NCBI RefSeq assembly: GCF_900497805.2
Contig: NW_020954569.1
Coordinates: 26,244,466 to 26,308,465 of the forward strand
Direction of reading: 5' to 3'
Length of the DNA: 64,000 nucleotides
DNA from: Vombatus ursinus
Taxonomy: Eukaryota > Chordata > Mammalia > Diprotodontia > Vombatidae
Part shown: piece by piece, positions 45,379 to 56,815 of the stretch
How the letters are laid out: each line of letters starts with the position of its first letter
Numbering within the stretch: the first letter of the stretch is position 1
Position numbers and translations under genes: made by a program
Notes under the pieces: generated by a model
Told to the model about the DNA's origin: nothing
Seen by the model: the letters and a program-made list of their open reading frames with translations, nothing else
The model's database searches: none

Positions 45379-45937
45379 ACTGTTACTAGTTGTTGCAACA
45401 GGGCTTCATGATTACAGGCCTGCTTATTTCTACCTGAATTCCTCTTATCTTAGAAAAAAAATTAAGTCCTGCAACTAACTGTGAACATTCTATTTTCATT
45501 CCTGGGAATTTCTGGACTCATAAATGCTCTTGGAGCTGGTCTGAGGCTTAAGACATGAAGTTATGTTGGTTCATTTAAACTTGATGTACTATGGATTATC
45601 TTTAATTCACATAAAGCATCATCAATTTGATGAAGGTATCTGCAGATGGCAAGGGCATTTTCCTTACAATGATAAAAATTAGTCACCATCTTGGACATAA
45701 GGACAAAAGACTTCTACAACTATCTTTGTCCATTCAATGTGGAAGCATAATGTACTGCTGACAATGTAAAATTGACATTGTCAAATGGTTCAACAGAAGG
45801 AAGTGATGAGATTTTATCAGTGAAAAGTGACATTAAATAAGAGGCATTACTATCTGTTTTGTCACTGCACCCCTAGGATCATTGGACCTTTCCATCTGAC
45901 TTGTAGCTGAAATTTGCCATATATGATTTATTTATTC
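45379..45937. other. Unassigned sequence
   Basis: No recognised repeat, RNA or coding stretch. Confidence 0.45.
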
Positions 45938-46044
45938 CCCATTAGATTATGTGTTCTTTGAGAGCAGAGATTCGTATTTCAAAGTAAAGTGCTTTGCATA
46001 TAGTAAGTACTTAATAAGTGCTTCATTCATTCATTCATTCATTC
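45938..46044 (+). mobile_element. L2 LINE 3' end with (ATTC)n tail
   Basis: 'ccccattagattatgtgttc', 'tttgagagcagagattcgta' and 'agtaagtacttaataagtgc' followed by five ATTC units (46023-46044), the usual short-repeat tail of L2. Confidence 0.8.
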
Positions 46045-47011
46045 AACATACCTCTGCCTATAGGCACTGGTTTCTGAACGTCGTATAAATTTCATTTCCA
46101 TAATTTAGTAAACATAGTTTTCATGTGCAATGTAGAAATTGATGAAGAGGAAGTGTACAGCTACCAGTATTATTCCTTGCCCTTTGGATTTTTTTAAAAT
46201 TACCTAAGTGCTCTATGAAAGATAGGTACATTCAATGTATATTTTCAGGGCAGAATTTTTCTGCAATATAGATGTCAAACATTTCCTTTACTTCTCTGAA
46301 CTTAAATGGAGAGAGTGTTTGTGGTGTCTCTTTAATGAAAGTATACATAGTACAAAGCCTTCATTGTGTTCTTTATCCAGATATCTCACCCTTTTTTCCC
46401 ACTCTCCCCACTAACTTCCAAAATGGTGAATTTGTCACAAGCTTCACCCTTTCTTAGGAAAAGAGCCTTTGACATGTTTGGTCACATTTTCTTTTGCAGC
46501 AATAAACTTCAAAGTATTGGCAAGGGAGAGAGAAGAGAGAAAAATCACATTATGCACACATAATACATTATTTTTTTCTCATTTTTAAGTGGGTCAAGAT
46601 GTTAAGATGATATAATCATTCACACATGTACTTATATCAGGAGCTCTGTACATTGAAACAAACACAAATGTGTTTATCCCGCTGATGACAGAATCAAATA
46701 ATGAAAACGGTGTGTTTATTTAAAATGCCTCCATATTTATAAGAATGTACAAATTTGGCATTGAATGTGCTGATTACAGTAACTTGATGAGTATTTTTTT
46801 AGAATAAAATGTAGAGAAATATTTCCACACAACATGATGGCAAAAAAAAAAAATGAGCACAAATTGGCAGGAAAAATCCCAGATGCAATTTCCATTAAAT
46901 GAAACTGAACTTGTAGAACAGAGCTGTGTTGCACAGGTATTTTAATATAACAAATACTTTGCATGGACATAGAAAAAGTCTGATTTACTTGAGAATTTTG
47001 AATTGTAGTTG
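46045..47011. other. Unassigned AT-rich sequence
   Basis: No recognised element. The 116-codon minus-strand frame at 46737-47087 runs into the repeat that follows and has no protein-family pattern. Confidence 0.45.
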
Positions 47012-47370
47012 ACTTATTGTTGTTGTTTGTCCTTCCTTCTCTAAGAAGCTCAATAACAAAATGAGGGTGATATCTTGACTTGCCCATGAATTGACTTACC
47101 TAAAGTGATCTTGGGTGGGTTTGAGATGGAGAACACTCAAAAACTGCTCAAGATAAGAAGATCAGGTTCACATGCCCCTAATATTTTAGAGTGACTTATA
47201 CTGGCAATGTCTGCCTCTGAAGAAATTAGGAATTAATCAACTTAATTGCTCTGATACACTATTAGGAACTTGTATTTGTCTGATCAGTCACAGTCAGACA
47301 CACTGCAACTTGACTCTAACATAGTGATATCATTTGTGTTCTCTCTCAGAGGGAAGGACAACAACTAACC
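47012..47370. repeat. Dispersed repeat with inverted arms
   Basis: The left end reads 'ttgttgttgtttgtccttcc' and the right end 'gagggaaggacaacaactaa'. Each arm continues inward for about 70 bp with matching order, 'gggtgatatcttgacttgc' on the left and the inverse of 'gcaacttgactc...tgatatcatttgtg' on the right. The arms are the same CAA-ended terminus that occurs singly at 10640-10935 and 47676-47990, here facing outward around a 220 bp non-repeat centre. It could be two head-to-head insertions, a foldback element, or one insertion with an inversion. Confidence 0.55.
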
Positions 47371-47499
47371 AACATTATTAGTAACTAAGGTTGTATCTAG
47401 ACAATGACAAAGCAACTTGTAAATAAATGTAAATTCACTCAACTGATTTGGCCTATCAGTTCAATCAATTATTTCTATGGATGTGATACTTTGATAAAG

Positions 47500-47675
47500 G
47501 AACAGTGACTAGAGTATGGAATTTGCAATTTTCATATCTTGTTTCAGATCTGCTATTTTTGACAAATCACCTCACATCCCTGAATATCAGCATCCTCATT
47601 TTTAACATGAAGTGGAGGTAGAATAACTACATGGTTTCTCAGATCCCTTCCAGCCTGAAAACTATGATTCTCTGT
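47500..47675 (+). mobile_element. MIR-like SINE, short-tail type
   Basis: 'ggaacagtgactagagtatg', 'tgacaaatcacctcacatcc', 'atttttaacatgaagtggag' and 'cagatcccttccagcctgaa' match the CORE-SINE subtype seen at 26632-26818. Confidence 0.65.
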
Positions 47676-47990
47676 TGTTCCTTCATCCTTCATTTTCAAA
47701 GAGGACCAATAGCTTAACAGGGTATTGTCTTGACTTGCACATGAATTGAATGTTAAGTGAAGCACAGTTGCACAAAGTCATCAGTCTCACTCTCTCTTGC
47801 AAATCATCAGAGTCCAGTGGCAAAACAAAAGTAGAATTGACTGCCGATAGCCCAGGATGCAGTAGATGACTATAACCTTGGCATTTTCATTGTCTGACCA
47901 AGCTCTAAGTGCTCCACAGTGCCTACTTCAGCTGATTTCATGATTGTTGGAACAAATTGTTTTCACCTGCCCATTCCATGTGTTTGGGAT
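47676..47990 (-). mobile_element. Marsupial dispersed repeat (unnamed)
   Basis: Its reverse complement aligns block by block with 10640-10935: 'tggagcacttagagcttggt', 'gcatcctgggctatcggcag', 'gagactgatgactttgtgca', 'attggtcctctttgaaaatg'. It starts on the plus strand with 'tgttgttccttcatccttca', the antisense of the CAA-type end. Confidence 0.65.
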
Positions 47991-48064
47991 AAATATCCTA
48001 TGAATCATGATGCAATAGAGAAATCTCTAGATTTAGAGAGTTTAAAAAAAATGTTTTTAACATT

Positions 48065-48145
48065 GTTGAACCTGTTTGCTCATTTGTAAAATGGGGATTA
48101 TTATACTTGTATTACCTACCTCATAAGATTGATTATTATATTACT
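48065..48145 (+). mobile_element. MIR 3' fragment
   Basis: 'tgctcatttgtaaaatgggg' and 'tacctacctcataagattga' are the MIR 3' half. Confidence 0.6.
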
Positions 48146-48394
48146 CCCTTACCCTTCCTTCTATCATGGCCTACAGGGTCAAACAGAGGAAACCTGGACT
48201 TACATACTTTTTGAGGTTATATTGCTCTGGCTCAAAGGTAAAGCTTTTCCTCTGGATAATGACCCTGTATGGAGTAAGCCACAACCATTCTTCTCCCATC
48301 CCCATCATAATTGCAAGTGTCTCTCCCTCTCAACTACTGACCAAATGTTGCCCAAACATCAATTTGAGATGCCCCAATTTATGGTTTAGGGGAA

Positions 48395-48558
48395 AGGAAT
48401 TCAGAGTCTGAGGTCCTGAGTTAGAATTCTGGTTCAATTACTATCTAGGACAAGGTAGTGTGATGTTAGGCAAATTACTTCCTTTCTAAACTTCAGTTTC
48501 GGAAAATTGAAAAGACATGTGAGATAATCTCTAAGGTCTCTTCTAGTTCTAAATCACA
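48395..48558 (+). mobile_element. MIR-like SINE, diverged
   Basis: 'tgagttagaattctggttca', 'gatgttaggcaaattacttc', 'ctaaacttcagtttcgg' and 'taaggtctcttctagttcta' in sense order. Confidence 0.6.
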
Positions 48559-50048
48559 TGGGGGAAAGAAATCAGCCTGTTACTGTTTAGTCTCATTCTG
48601 ATATCATTGGTGTTCATTAATAATACAGTCCTGAATGGAAATCCAAACTTCCATCCAGTTAACGGTCTTAACAACCCCTACCTAGAGCCATTCACTCAGG
48701 CTCACTTACTCCTGGACTACTTTAAAAGTGAGTAAAGTGATGTATCACCTTTGAAGGGTTATAGAAACATGAACGATCATTATTGCTATTATTGTTATTA
48801 TTTCAGCTGAACTGTCCCCAGATTCCATGTTGATGCCTAAAAACCATTTAAGTTCATTCTCTTTCAAACCACTGTTCACAAGCACACATTTTCTTTTGTA
48901 TCTCCTCTGCCCAGACAGAATTATGTGTGACATAATAGCAAGGAAAAAGGACATTATATTAAATTAAAAATCAAAGTAAACAACAAAGAGCCACCAAAGA
49001 AGTAAACCTTCCCAGCACCCATTTCTGCAAACCAGCTGCCTTTTCTCTCCCATCTCTTATCTGTCTCCACCCATAAAGAGGGAGATTGATCACTCCAGCA
49101 CTCCTCTGGAAAGTGGTTAACCTCTGTAAGCGGCTACTTTAGATTATCTCTCCTTTAGTCTTGGTCAAATAGTACTATTCCATCAACTTTTCAAAAGGTT
49201 AAAGATGAAGACAAGCCCAAGATGAGAAAGTCTCTGATGACATTTGAGGGAGAAGTTTCAACAGAATAATTCAAACAGAAGACAGACGGCAGGTTTTTGA
49301 ACAGTGAATTAGAGGCAACAAAATGGAGATGGAAAAATATGGTTGATCATTTTAAAAGTCCAGCAGTAAAAGACAGAAGAAGAAGAAATGGGATAATAGC
49401 CAATATAGTAGAAGTTGAGAGAAGGGTCTTTGTTTTTATAGATTGGGGAGGACTAAATATGGTCATAAGAAAATGAAACAGTGGAGTTGGAGAGACTGAC
49501 AATGAATGAAATATTAAAAAGAGTAAGATAGGGAAGGATTAAGGGCACAACTAGAATGGTTGACCTTTGCAAGCTGGAAGGAACCCTCTTTAAAGTAGAT
49601 AAGGATGATTGATAGAAAATATTGAGGCATGAATAGAAAAATATATGTGTTTTCTCATACAACATGAGTAAAGAGAAAATGGTTATGTATCTTTATGTAT
49701 CTGCAGAAGGTGTTATAAAGATGTGTTCTACATGTTGAAAAGTGATATGAATTTGATTCCATGATATGTTTAAAGGATTATTTTGCATTATTGGTCTTGA
49801 AATGGAGTGAAGGATGAAAAAGGGCATTGAGAAGAAACAAGAACTGCTTAGTATCAGTGTGCTTTATTAATTTGTGCTGCTGTTATGAAGTCTTCACATT
49901 CTTGAGTTCTATCGTATTTGTTTGAGATCATTTGGATGAAAGAATAGAGAGCTGAGAATGGAATTGCTCATATCCACCTGGATGTCATGTGCAAAACTGA
50001 CAGGAAACTAGGATGCTAAAATGGGGGTGGGGGGGGGATGGAGGGGGT
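48559..50048. other. Unassigned sequence, 1.5 kb
   Basis: No recognised repeat, RNA gene or splice-flanked reading frame. Part of 49200-49600 is purine-rich and may be an eroded antisense LINE, but I cannot place it. Confidence 0.4.
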
Positions 50049-50057
50049 CTCTGATTT

Positions 50058-50369
50058 ATTTATTTATTTTTAACATCTTTTATTTTTAAGTTTGAATTCC
50101 AAATTCTCTCCCTCCTTCCTGCCTTTCCCCCACCCATTGAGAAGGCAAGAAATATGACATCAGTTATACATGTGAATTCATGCAAAACATATTTCCACAT
50201 TAGCCATGTGACAAAAATTTAATAATAAAAGGCAAGAAACATACAGTAGAAAAAGCATGCTTTAATCTGCATTGAGTTTATCACATCTCTCTTTCAGGAG
50301 ATGAATAGTATTTTTCATCATAAGTCCTTTGGAATTGCCTTGGATCAATGTCTTGATCAGAGTAAATGC
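50058..50369 (-). mobile_element. L1 LINE 3' end, short truncated insertion
   Basis: Antisense 3' UTR: 'tttatttttaacatctttta', 'ctctccctccttcctgcctt', 'gcaaaacatatttccacatt', 'tcataagtcctttggaattg'. Flanked by the 9 bp duplication CTCTGATTT at 50049-50057 and 50370-50378. Confidence 0.9.
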
Positions 50370-50378
50370 CTCTGATTT

Positions 50379-50992
50379 GAAGTGTCACTCTGTTATTCAA
50401 GCACTTGAGCTATGTAGACATTTAGGAAATGTGTCATCCAGTCACCTCTTGGCATATAACTCATTATAAAAGCAGTCCACCGCCTCTTAGTTAGGTACAG
50501 TGGACATAATGTGGCGGTAGACTCCCAAGCTGAGATATTAGCAAGACAAATATCACAGTTAAGGTCAGCACTAGATTCTTGTTCTCAGTATCCTGGAACT
50601 GCACCCAAAGAGAAAGAAAAGAAAAGAAAAATGCCAAATTTTAATTGTGTTATTCTTTTACACTCTTTTCTCAGGCCTGATAGAAACTGTAAAAGTTTTG
50701 ATCCTAGTAGAAAAAGCCAAAGCTGACATTCTTCAGCTGTCTAACATTTACTGACATATTCATCAGTGCCAACAAGAGACCAGTTTGCAACTAGACAACC
50801 ATGAAATTTTAGCAAATTGATTCATCAACTGCCATAGAACAGAATGCTTTTTTTCCCCTGTTGTCTTTGCAATAAGGTATCTTTGCATGTAGATCTAACT
50901 ACTGGGTTAACAGATTTACTGATTTTTTAAAAATAATGCAAACCAAAAAGGCTATTTTTTTCCTAGCCAAAGCTTTTAAATTCTTCAAAATT
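50379..50992. other. Unassigned sequence
   Basis: No recognised element. The 71-codon frame at 50511-50726 lacks support. Confidence 0.4.
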
Positions 50993-51050
50993 ATATATAC
51001 ACATATGTATGTATGTGTATACATACATATATGTGCATATACATTTATAT
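50993..51050. repeat. (TATG)n/(TACA)n simple repeat
   Basis: Impure ATATAC/ATGTAT units. Confidence 0.9.
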
Positions 51051-52556
51051 GATCAGGGCACAGATTAATAATGGTACTGAATTTTGAAAGCCTTATGAAA
51101 TTTATACACAAATACAAATACACACACATACACACAAAAATTAAGAGTTTATTATTTTTTGTTGTTTCTTGGAAAGGGAAAAGAAAAATCCATTTTTTTT
51201 TTCATTTGTCAGGTCAATTACAATTTCAATGCATCGGACTTTGGATTATGCAACTCTGCATTTTTTTAAAAAACAAACTAAAATATTTTTTTTAAATTTG
51301 AGATGAAGAAAAAAATCAACTTTCTTCTTTAGATTCTATACTCCCTTTATGGTTCTGATTCTAGTGAGAGAGTTGAGTTTCAACAAGTATCCTCTAGTAA
51401 CTAATGTCCAGTTAAGGCATTTTTTTCCTGCTTATCACAAAAATATATTTTGACTTATATAAGCACAGCTAAATACTTGATAAACACCCATCATCTAAGT
51501 GATTCCTGGACAAAATAGCTATGCTTTTTTAAAAATCTCTTTCCACTTGAATAGCTAACATAGAATGCATAGAAAATTGCCTTTTTGCATGACTGCTTAA
51601 CAGAATTTTCTATTCAACAAGAGTCAACTGAGACCTAGCAGGAAGAGGTTGCCACACATGCCATATGAGGTTGGGTCAGTACTAATGAGTTTCCTTCCAA
51701 TTATAAATACCAGCCAGTGTTTCACTTAGTTCATGACTTAGAAAAGAAGGAAGCCAGCGTTAGCAAATGACCTCTTTGTTGTGTCTCTAAGACTACAATA
51801 GTTAGGTTTTTTTTTAAGCACTATTAAGCCTTTACATCTGGGACAACCCACTAAAGAAGCTGTTTTCTTGACTGCTTCAAGCCAGAAGCATGGTTCTGTA
51901 TTATGTCCTTTTCCCCAAAATTACTATGCCCAAAGTATAAATCAAACCCTGGAAGGAATGATGTTCAAACAGCTACATTAGACCAAGCTTCAGTGGTGGA
52001 TTCAGGGGAATCACAGAGTCATTGAAAAACCTCAATGCCAACACTCTTCAATGTATTGTGGCAACTTCCTACAACCATGACCTTGCCTTGCCACATTAAT
52101 TTGCACATCCTATCTTTTCACCTAGCAATTATGGTTTTTAATTCACCCAAAGCAATGGATAATCATTATATCAGAAGGCTTTAGTGGCAGAAATGAGAAT
52201 AAAAAGGTTATGAGATTGAAAAAGTTTTGGAGGACTAAGTAACCACCATAAACCTTTATTATATCCATCTCATATTGAAGCTAAATAGTCTGCATGCACT
52301 GCGTACAAAACCACTCAAACTGTATCTTTCAAAAGTTAAAAACCATTCTCAAATACCGTGTTTGAATTTCCAGAGAAATTATGCCTTTTCATAACAAACC
52401 TGTGTAAGAATAAGCTCTGAGCCTTCAGATATGACAATCACTTAGCCATTAGATTAAAACAAGGTATTCTAATTGCTTTCTAAGTCTCTCATTAACTTAG
52501 GTTCCTTTCTTCCCCTTCTTTCAACTCCTATTTTTTTTGACTGCTTATTCCTTTAT
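51051..52556. other. Unassigned sequence, 1.5 kb
   Basis: AT-rich. No repeat, gene or RNA recognised, apart from a short CACA-rich patch at 51118-51137. Confidence 0.45.
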
Positions 52557-52739
52557 TCAATTGGTCAGTCAACTAACAATGATTAAACTCCTGCTATAAG
52601 TCAGGCATTATACTAAGCACTGTGGATACAAGGATTTTTTTTTTTAAAATCCTTGCTCTTAAGGAGCTCATAGTCTAATGGAGGAGGTAACATACAAACT
52701 ATGTGAAAATAAGATATGTAGGGGAAAAGAAGGGAATAA

Positions 52740-52993
52740 GAATTTCTATAGATCCTACTATGTGTCAGGCACTGTGCTAAGTGCTTTACAAATATGTTTC
52801 ATTTCATCCTTATAATAACCCCGTGAGGTAGATGCTATTATCTCCATTTTATAGTAGAAGAAACTGAGACAAGCAGAATTTAAGTGAATTACCCAAGGTC
52901 ATATAGGTGATAAGTATCTGAGGAGGAATTTGAACTCAGTTCTTCCTGACTCCAGGCCCAGTGTTCTATTCACTGTGCCACACAGCTGCCTCT
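52740..52993 (-). mobile_element. MIR/CORE-SINE in L2 3' UTR, full length
   Basis: 'actatgtgtcaggcactgtg', 'cattttatagtagaagaaac', 'gaatttgaactcagttcttc' and 'ctgtgccacacagctgcc'. Both ends are present. L2 3' UTR continues on both sides. Confidence 0.85.
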
Positions 52994-53599
52994 ATATATA
53001 TACAGGATAAACTGGGGATGGGGAGGTAGATTCAGAGAGAAGTTACTAAAATTAAGTAGGACTGGGGAAAAGTTTCTTTCAGAGGGTGTGACTTTAGCTG
53101 AAACCCAAAGGAAACCAGAGAATTGAGATTGAGGCAGAGATTGAAAAGGAAGAGAATTCCAGGCATGTGAGAAAGCTAGTGAAAATGCTTGCAGTCTGGA
53201 AACATAGAGATGTATTTGAAAAACAGTAAGCAGGCCAGTGTCACTGTATTCCAGAGTATGTGGACAAAAGTAAAATGTAAGAAGACTATAAAGGCAGGAA
53301 GGGCTCAGGTTATAAAAGGCTTTGAAAACCAAATAGAGGATCCTAGAAGCAATGGGAAGCCGCCAGCGTTTAATGAATCGAGTGTCGGATAACATGATGA
53401 AAATTGTACCTTAGTAAGATCAATTAGACAGTTGAATGGAAGATGGAGTGAAATAGGGAGAGGCTAGAGTCAGAGACACCAATTAGAAGGCTGTTGCAAT
53501 AGTCTGAGTATTAGGTGGTGAAGACCTATCCCACGATGGTGGCATTGTCAGAGGGGAAAAAGAAGCATTTACAAGAGATGTAATAAAAGTAGAAATAAC

Positions 53600-53750
53600 G
53601 GGCAGCTAGGTGGTGCAGTGGATAGAGCACCAGCTCTGGATTCAGGGGGACCTGAGTTCAAATCTGAACTCAGACACATAACACTTACTAGCTGTGTGAC
53701 CCTGGGCAAGTCACTTAACTCCATTGCCTAATGCCCCCAAAAAATAGAAA
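53600..53750 (+). mobile_element. tRNA-derived SINE in L2
   Basis: 'gggcagctaggtggtgcagt' head and a short A-rich tail. Exact 16 bp duplication TAAAAGTAGAAATAAC at 53584-53599 and 53751-53766. Likely one of the youngest copies here. Confidence 0.95.
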
Positions 53751-56150
53751 TAAAAGTAGAAATAACAGGACTTAGAAAAGGAGTAGATATGAAGTATAAG
53801 ATAGGACTTGAGGATGGGAAGATGGCGGTACCCTGAACATAATAGGGAATTAAGGAAGTAATAAAGAAGTCAAAAAGAGAGGAGGGTTTGGGGATGAAAA
53901 ATAATTAACTCCACTTTGTACATGCTGAATTTTAAATGTCTATGAGACATCCAGTTTTAGATGTCCAATAGGCTATTAAGGATGTGAGCTTAGAGATCAG
54001 AAGAGAGGTTAGGGTTAAATAAGTTAGATCTGTGAATAATATGCATAGAAATAATAAGCAAAACAGTAGGAGCTGATAAGATCACTAAGCTAAATAGTAT
54101 AAAGGGATAAGAGGAATGAGCCCAGGACAGAACCTTGAGGGACACTCAAGGTTAGTGGACAAGACCGAGATGAAGACCCACCAAAGGGTCTGATAAGGAG
54201 TAGTCAGATGGGTTGGAAGAGAATCAGGAGAGATCAGTGTCACAAAAACCTAGAGAGAAGAGTATCAATGAAGAGGGTGATTGACAGTGTCAGAGGCTTC
54301 AAAATGGTCAGGAAGGTGGAGGATTAAGAAAGGCTATTAGATTTGGTAATTAGGAGAAGTGCTTCAGCCCAATGATGAGTGTGAAAGCCAGACTACACAG
54401 AGTTCAGAAGAAAATGAGAGGAGAGGAAATGAAGGCACCTATTGTAGATGGCCTTATTAAGGAGTCTAGCTAAAAAGGTGATAAGTAATATAGGATGAAT
54501 GGATGGATCAAGTGCAATTTCTTTAATGGATGGAGGCAGGGACATAGGCATATTCAAAGGCAGTAGGGAAGCAGGCAGTGGTAGAAAGGGAGTAATTGTA
54601 GAGTAGGGAGAGAGTGGGGCTGATAGAAGGAGCATTCTACTGGAAAAGACAAAAAAAAGTGGTATAAACTGTGCATGTAAAGAAATTTCCCTTGGCAAGG
54701 ACAAAGAAGGGCTTCATGGGAGAAGGGATGAAGGAGGATGTAATTACAGAAAGCATCTGAGTGATGTGAAATGAGGACTAGAGGAAAAGAGGGAACTCTG
54801 CAAAATGCCTTGATTTTTTGTGAAATACAAGGCAAAGTTCTCACCTGAAAGCTTAGAGGGAGAGAGAGCTGTGGAAGATTTCCAAATGGATGAAAAACTT
54901 TGGAAAAGCCATTGTGGTGAGGGGGAGGAAGGTAAAAAAGGATGACTCTGCCACAGTGAGGACCCAGTTGAGATTACAGAACATAAATTTGTAATGGATC
55001 CATTTGGCATGGTTTTATAGTTTTTCCCAGCTTCATTCAGCCTAACATTAAGGCTGTTAGGGATAATCCAAGGCTGTGGTTTGGCAGGGCAATATCTTTG
55101 ATAAGATAAAAGGATAAGGGACTTGAGAAAGAGGACAATGTTGAGTTGAATTGGTTCACCAAAGGCTCAAGATAGGGAATGGAAGACAGTATAGCAGGTA
55201 CAGGCATGGTGGCCTGGGGAAGAACTGAAGGGTGAAAGAATTGGAGGTCATAGTGAGGATGAAGAATAGGGCTTGGAGCTGTAAGGGAAGGGGCAAGGTG
55301 GAATGTCTACAGATTATGTTAAAATAAAGGAATTTCACAGTTCATAAACATGAATGTGAACTACTTGTGAGTGATGGAAAGATCATCTCTGACTGCAGTT
55401 GAGGTGTAATAAAGGAGTTAAAATACTCTATTACAAAGACAAGAGTTGAGCAGGAGAGAAAGACTGTGAGCCAAGCACTAAATTCAGTAAGGAAGGAAGG
55501 AGGGAGAGAATCTTGGAGGTCTATAGGCAATAGTCACTAAAATCTTGATTGGGTAATAAATATGTATTGAAAGAACCTCAAAGGAGAGGAGGTTACTGAG
55601 TGATGGTGGTAGAAGAGTCTTGAAATGCCAATGGAGAGCAAGGAGTATTCTGACACCCCTACCACTATCAGCAAGTGAGTCGGGGATATGATAGAACGTA
55701 CAACCCATTTCTGGAAAGAGTATTCAGGGAAACTGCCACCAAGAAGGAGCCAGGTCTCAGTGAATGCAAAAAGATGGAGAGAGAAAGAAAAGTTAATGTT
55801 TCATACGAAAGCTAGTTTGTTACCTATGGAGCAAGCATTACAAAGAGCACAGAGAAAGAGTCAAGTAGATTTAGAGTAGGACTTTGAGGAATAAAGGAAG
55901 TATATGGGGGAGGGGGTAGAAATAAGGGAAGGGTCAGCAGGGGTTGGAGAACAGTATTTGAACAATAGTAACCAGGGGTTCAGAATCACTAAGATGAGGG
56001 TATTGTGGTGGGGTAGAAGTATATTAATCATAGACAAATTTGTTCAGAAAGGTTATCATTGTCCACAGGAGTTCAGTCCCAAATATATTTGTTCCAGAGC
56101 ACCAGGCAGCTGTATGTGTTTGGAAAGACTTGGGTGAGGGGAAGGAGAAC

Positions 56151-56656
56151 ATGGAGGGTGCCTGGTGGAACTGTAAGTGGCAAGTGAGGATGCCTGGACC
56201 ATAGGGAGCATTATGGAACTCTTAGATTTTCTTCACAGACATAGCAATTGGATTCAGGACTCACCACAGAAATTTTGTGTAATGCTTTTCTATTTCTCTC
56301 TATTCTTTTCACTTAATTCATTTTTGAAAACTGCCATTTATTTTCCTTTTTCCTGTCAAAATCCAACCTATCATTTTCACTCATATGTCTGGCAAGTTAC
56401 AATTCTACCAAATCGGGAGGAGGGGGATCATTTTCTCTAAGTAGTCTAAAGCTACTATGTTCTGATAATTACCTCTTAAATTCTGGTTTAAATTCAGCTA
56501 GAGATTAAAATCAGGTAGGCTTCTGCAACATCCTAACACAATGCCTTCAGAAACTTCAGAAACAGAAAGATAATCAGTGGAATAGCCAGTAGGCAGAGGT
56601 GAAGAGGTGGAGGACAATGGTTCACATTTCTACATCATTTTATGTTCACAAAATGC
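56151..56656. other. Unassigned sequence
   Basis: No recognised element or convincing reading frame. Confidence 0.4.
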
Positions 56657-56815
56657 TGTATGTATGTATGTATGTATATATACATATACATATATACATA
56701 AGCATATATGTGTGAATGTGTGTGTACACATATATATAATTTATGTATAGATTTATAGCTAGATATATAACTGTGTATGTATGTATATATACATGTATGT
56801 ATATATATGTATATC
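56657..56815. repeat. (TATG)n/(TATA)n simple repeat
   Basis: About 160 bp of impure TATG, TATACA and TGTG units. Confidence 0.93.

Larger units (their letters stand above)
52557..56150 (-). mobile_element. Long L2 LINE (most of ORF2 and 3' UTR)
   Basis: Read on the minus strand from the 5' side: probable endonuclease-linker sequence (about 56150-55000), RT upstream blocks (about 55000-54400), the LSAAFDTVDH-equivalent (about 54290), a VPQGSVLG-equivalent (about 54130, 'gggacactcaagg' antisense), a degraded YADD region (about 54040), and the C-terminal block (RWRLPIASRILYLVFKAFYN, about 53340-53280; SHAWNSLPFQ, about 53150). The 3' UTR ends at 52557. A MIR (52740-52993) and a tRNA-type SINE (53600-53750) interrupt it. 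Many stops and shifts. At about 3.2 kb net, it is the longest L2 in the window. The 5' limit is uncertain. Confidence 0.75.

Noticed and set aside
54393-55708. Series of minus-strand frames of 60-103 codons
   Set aside because: They are broken parts of the L2 ORF2 and not separate genes.
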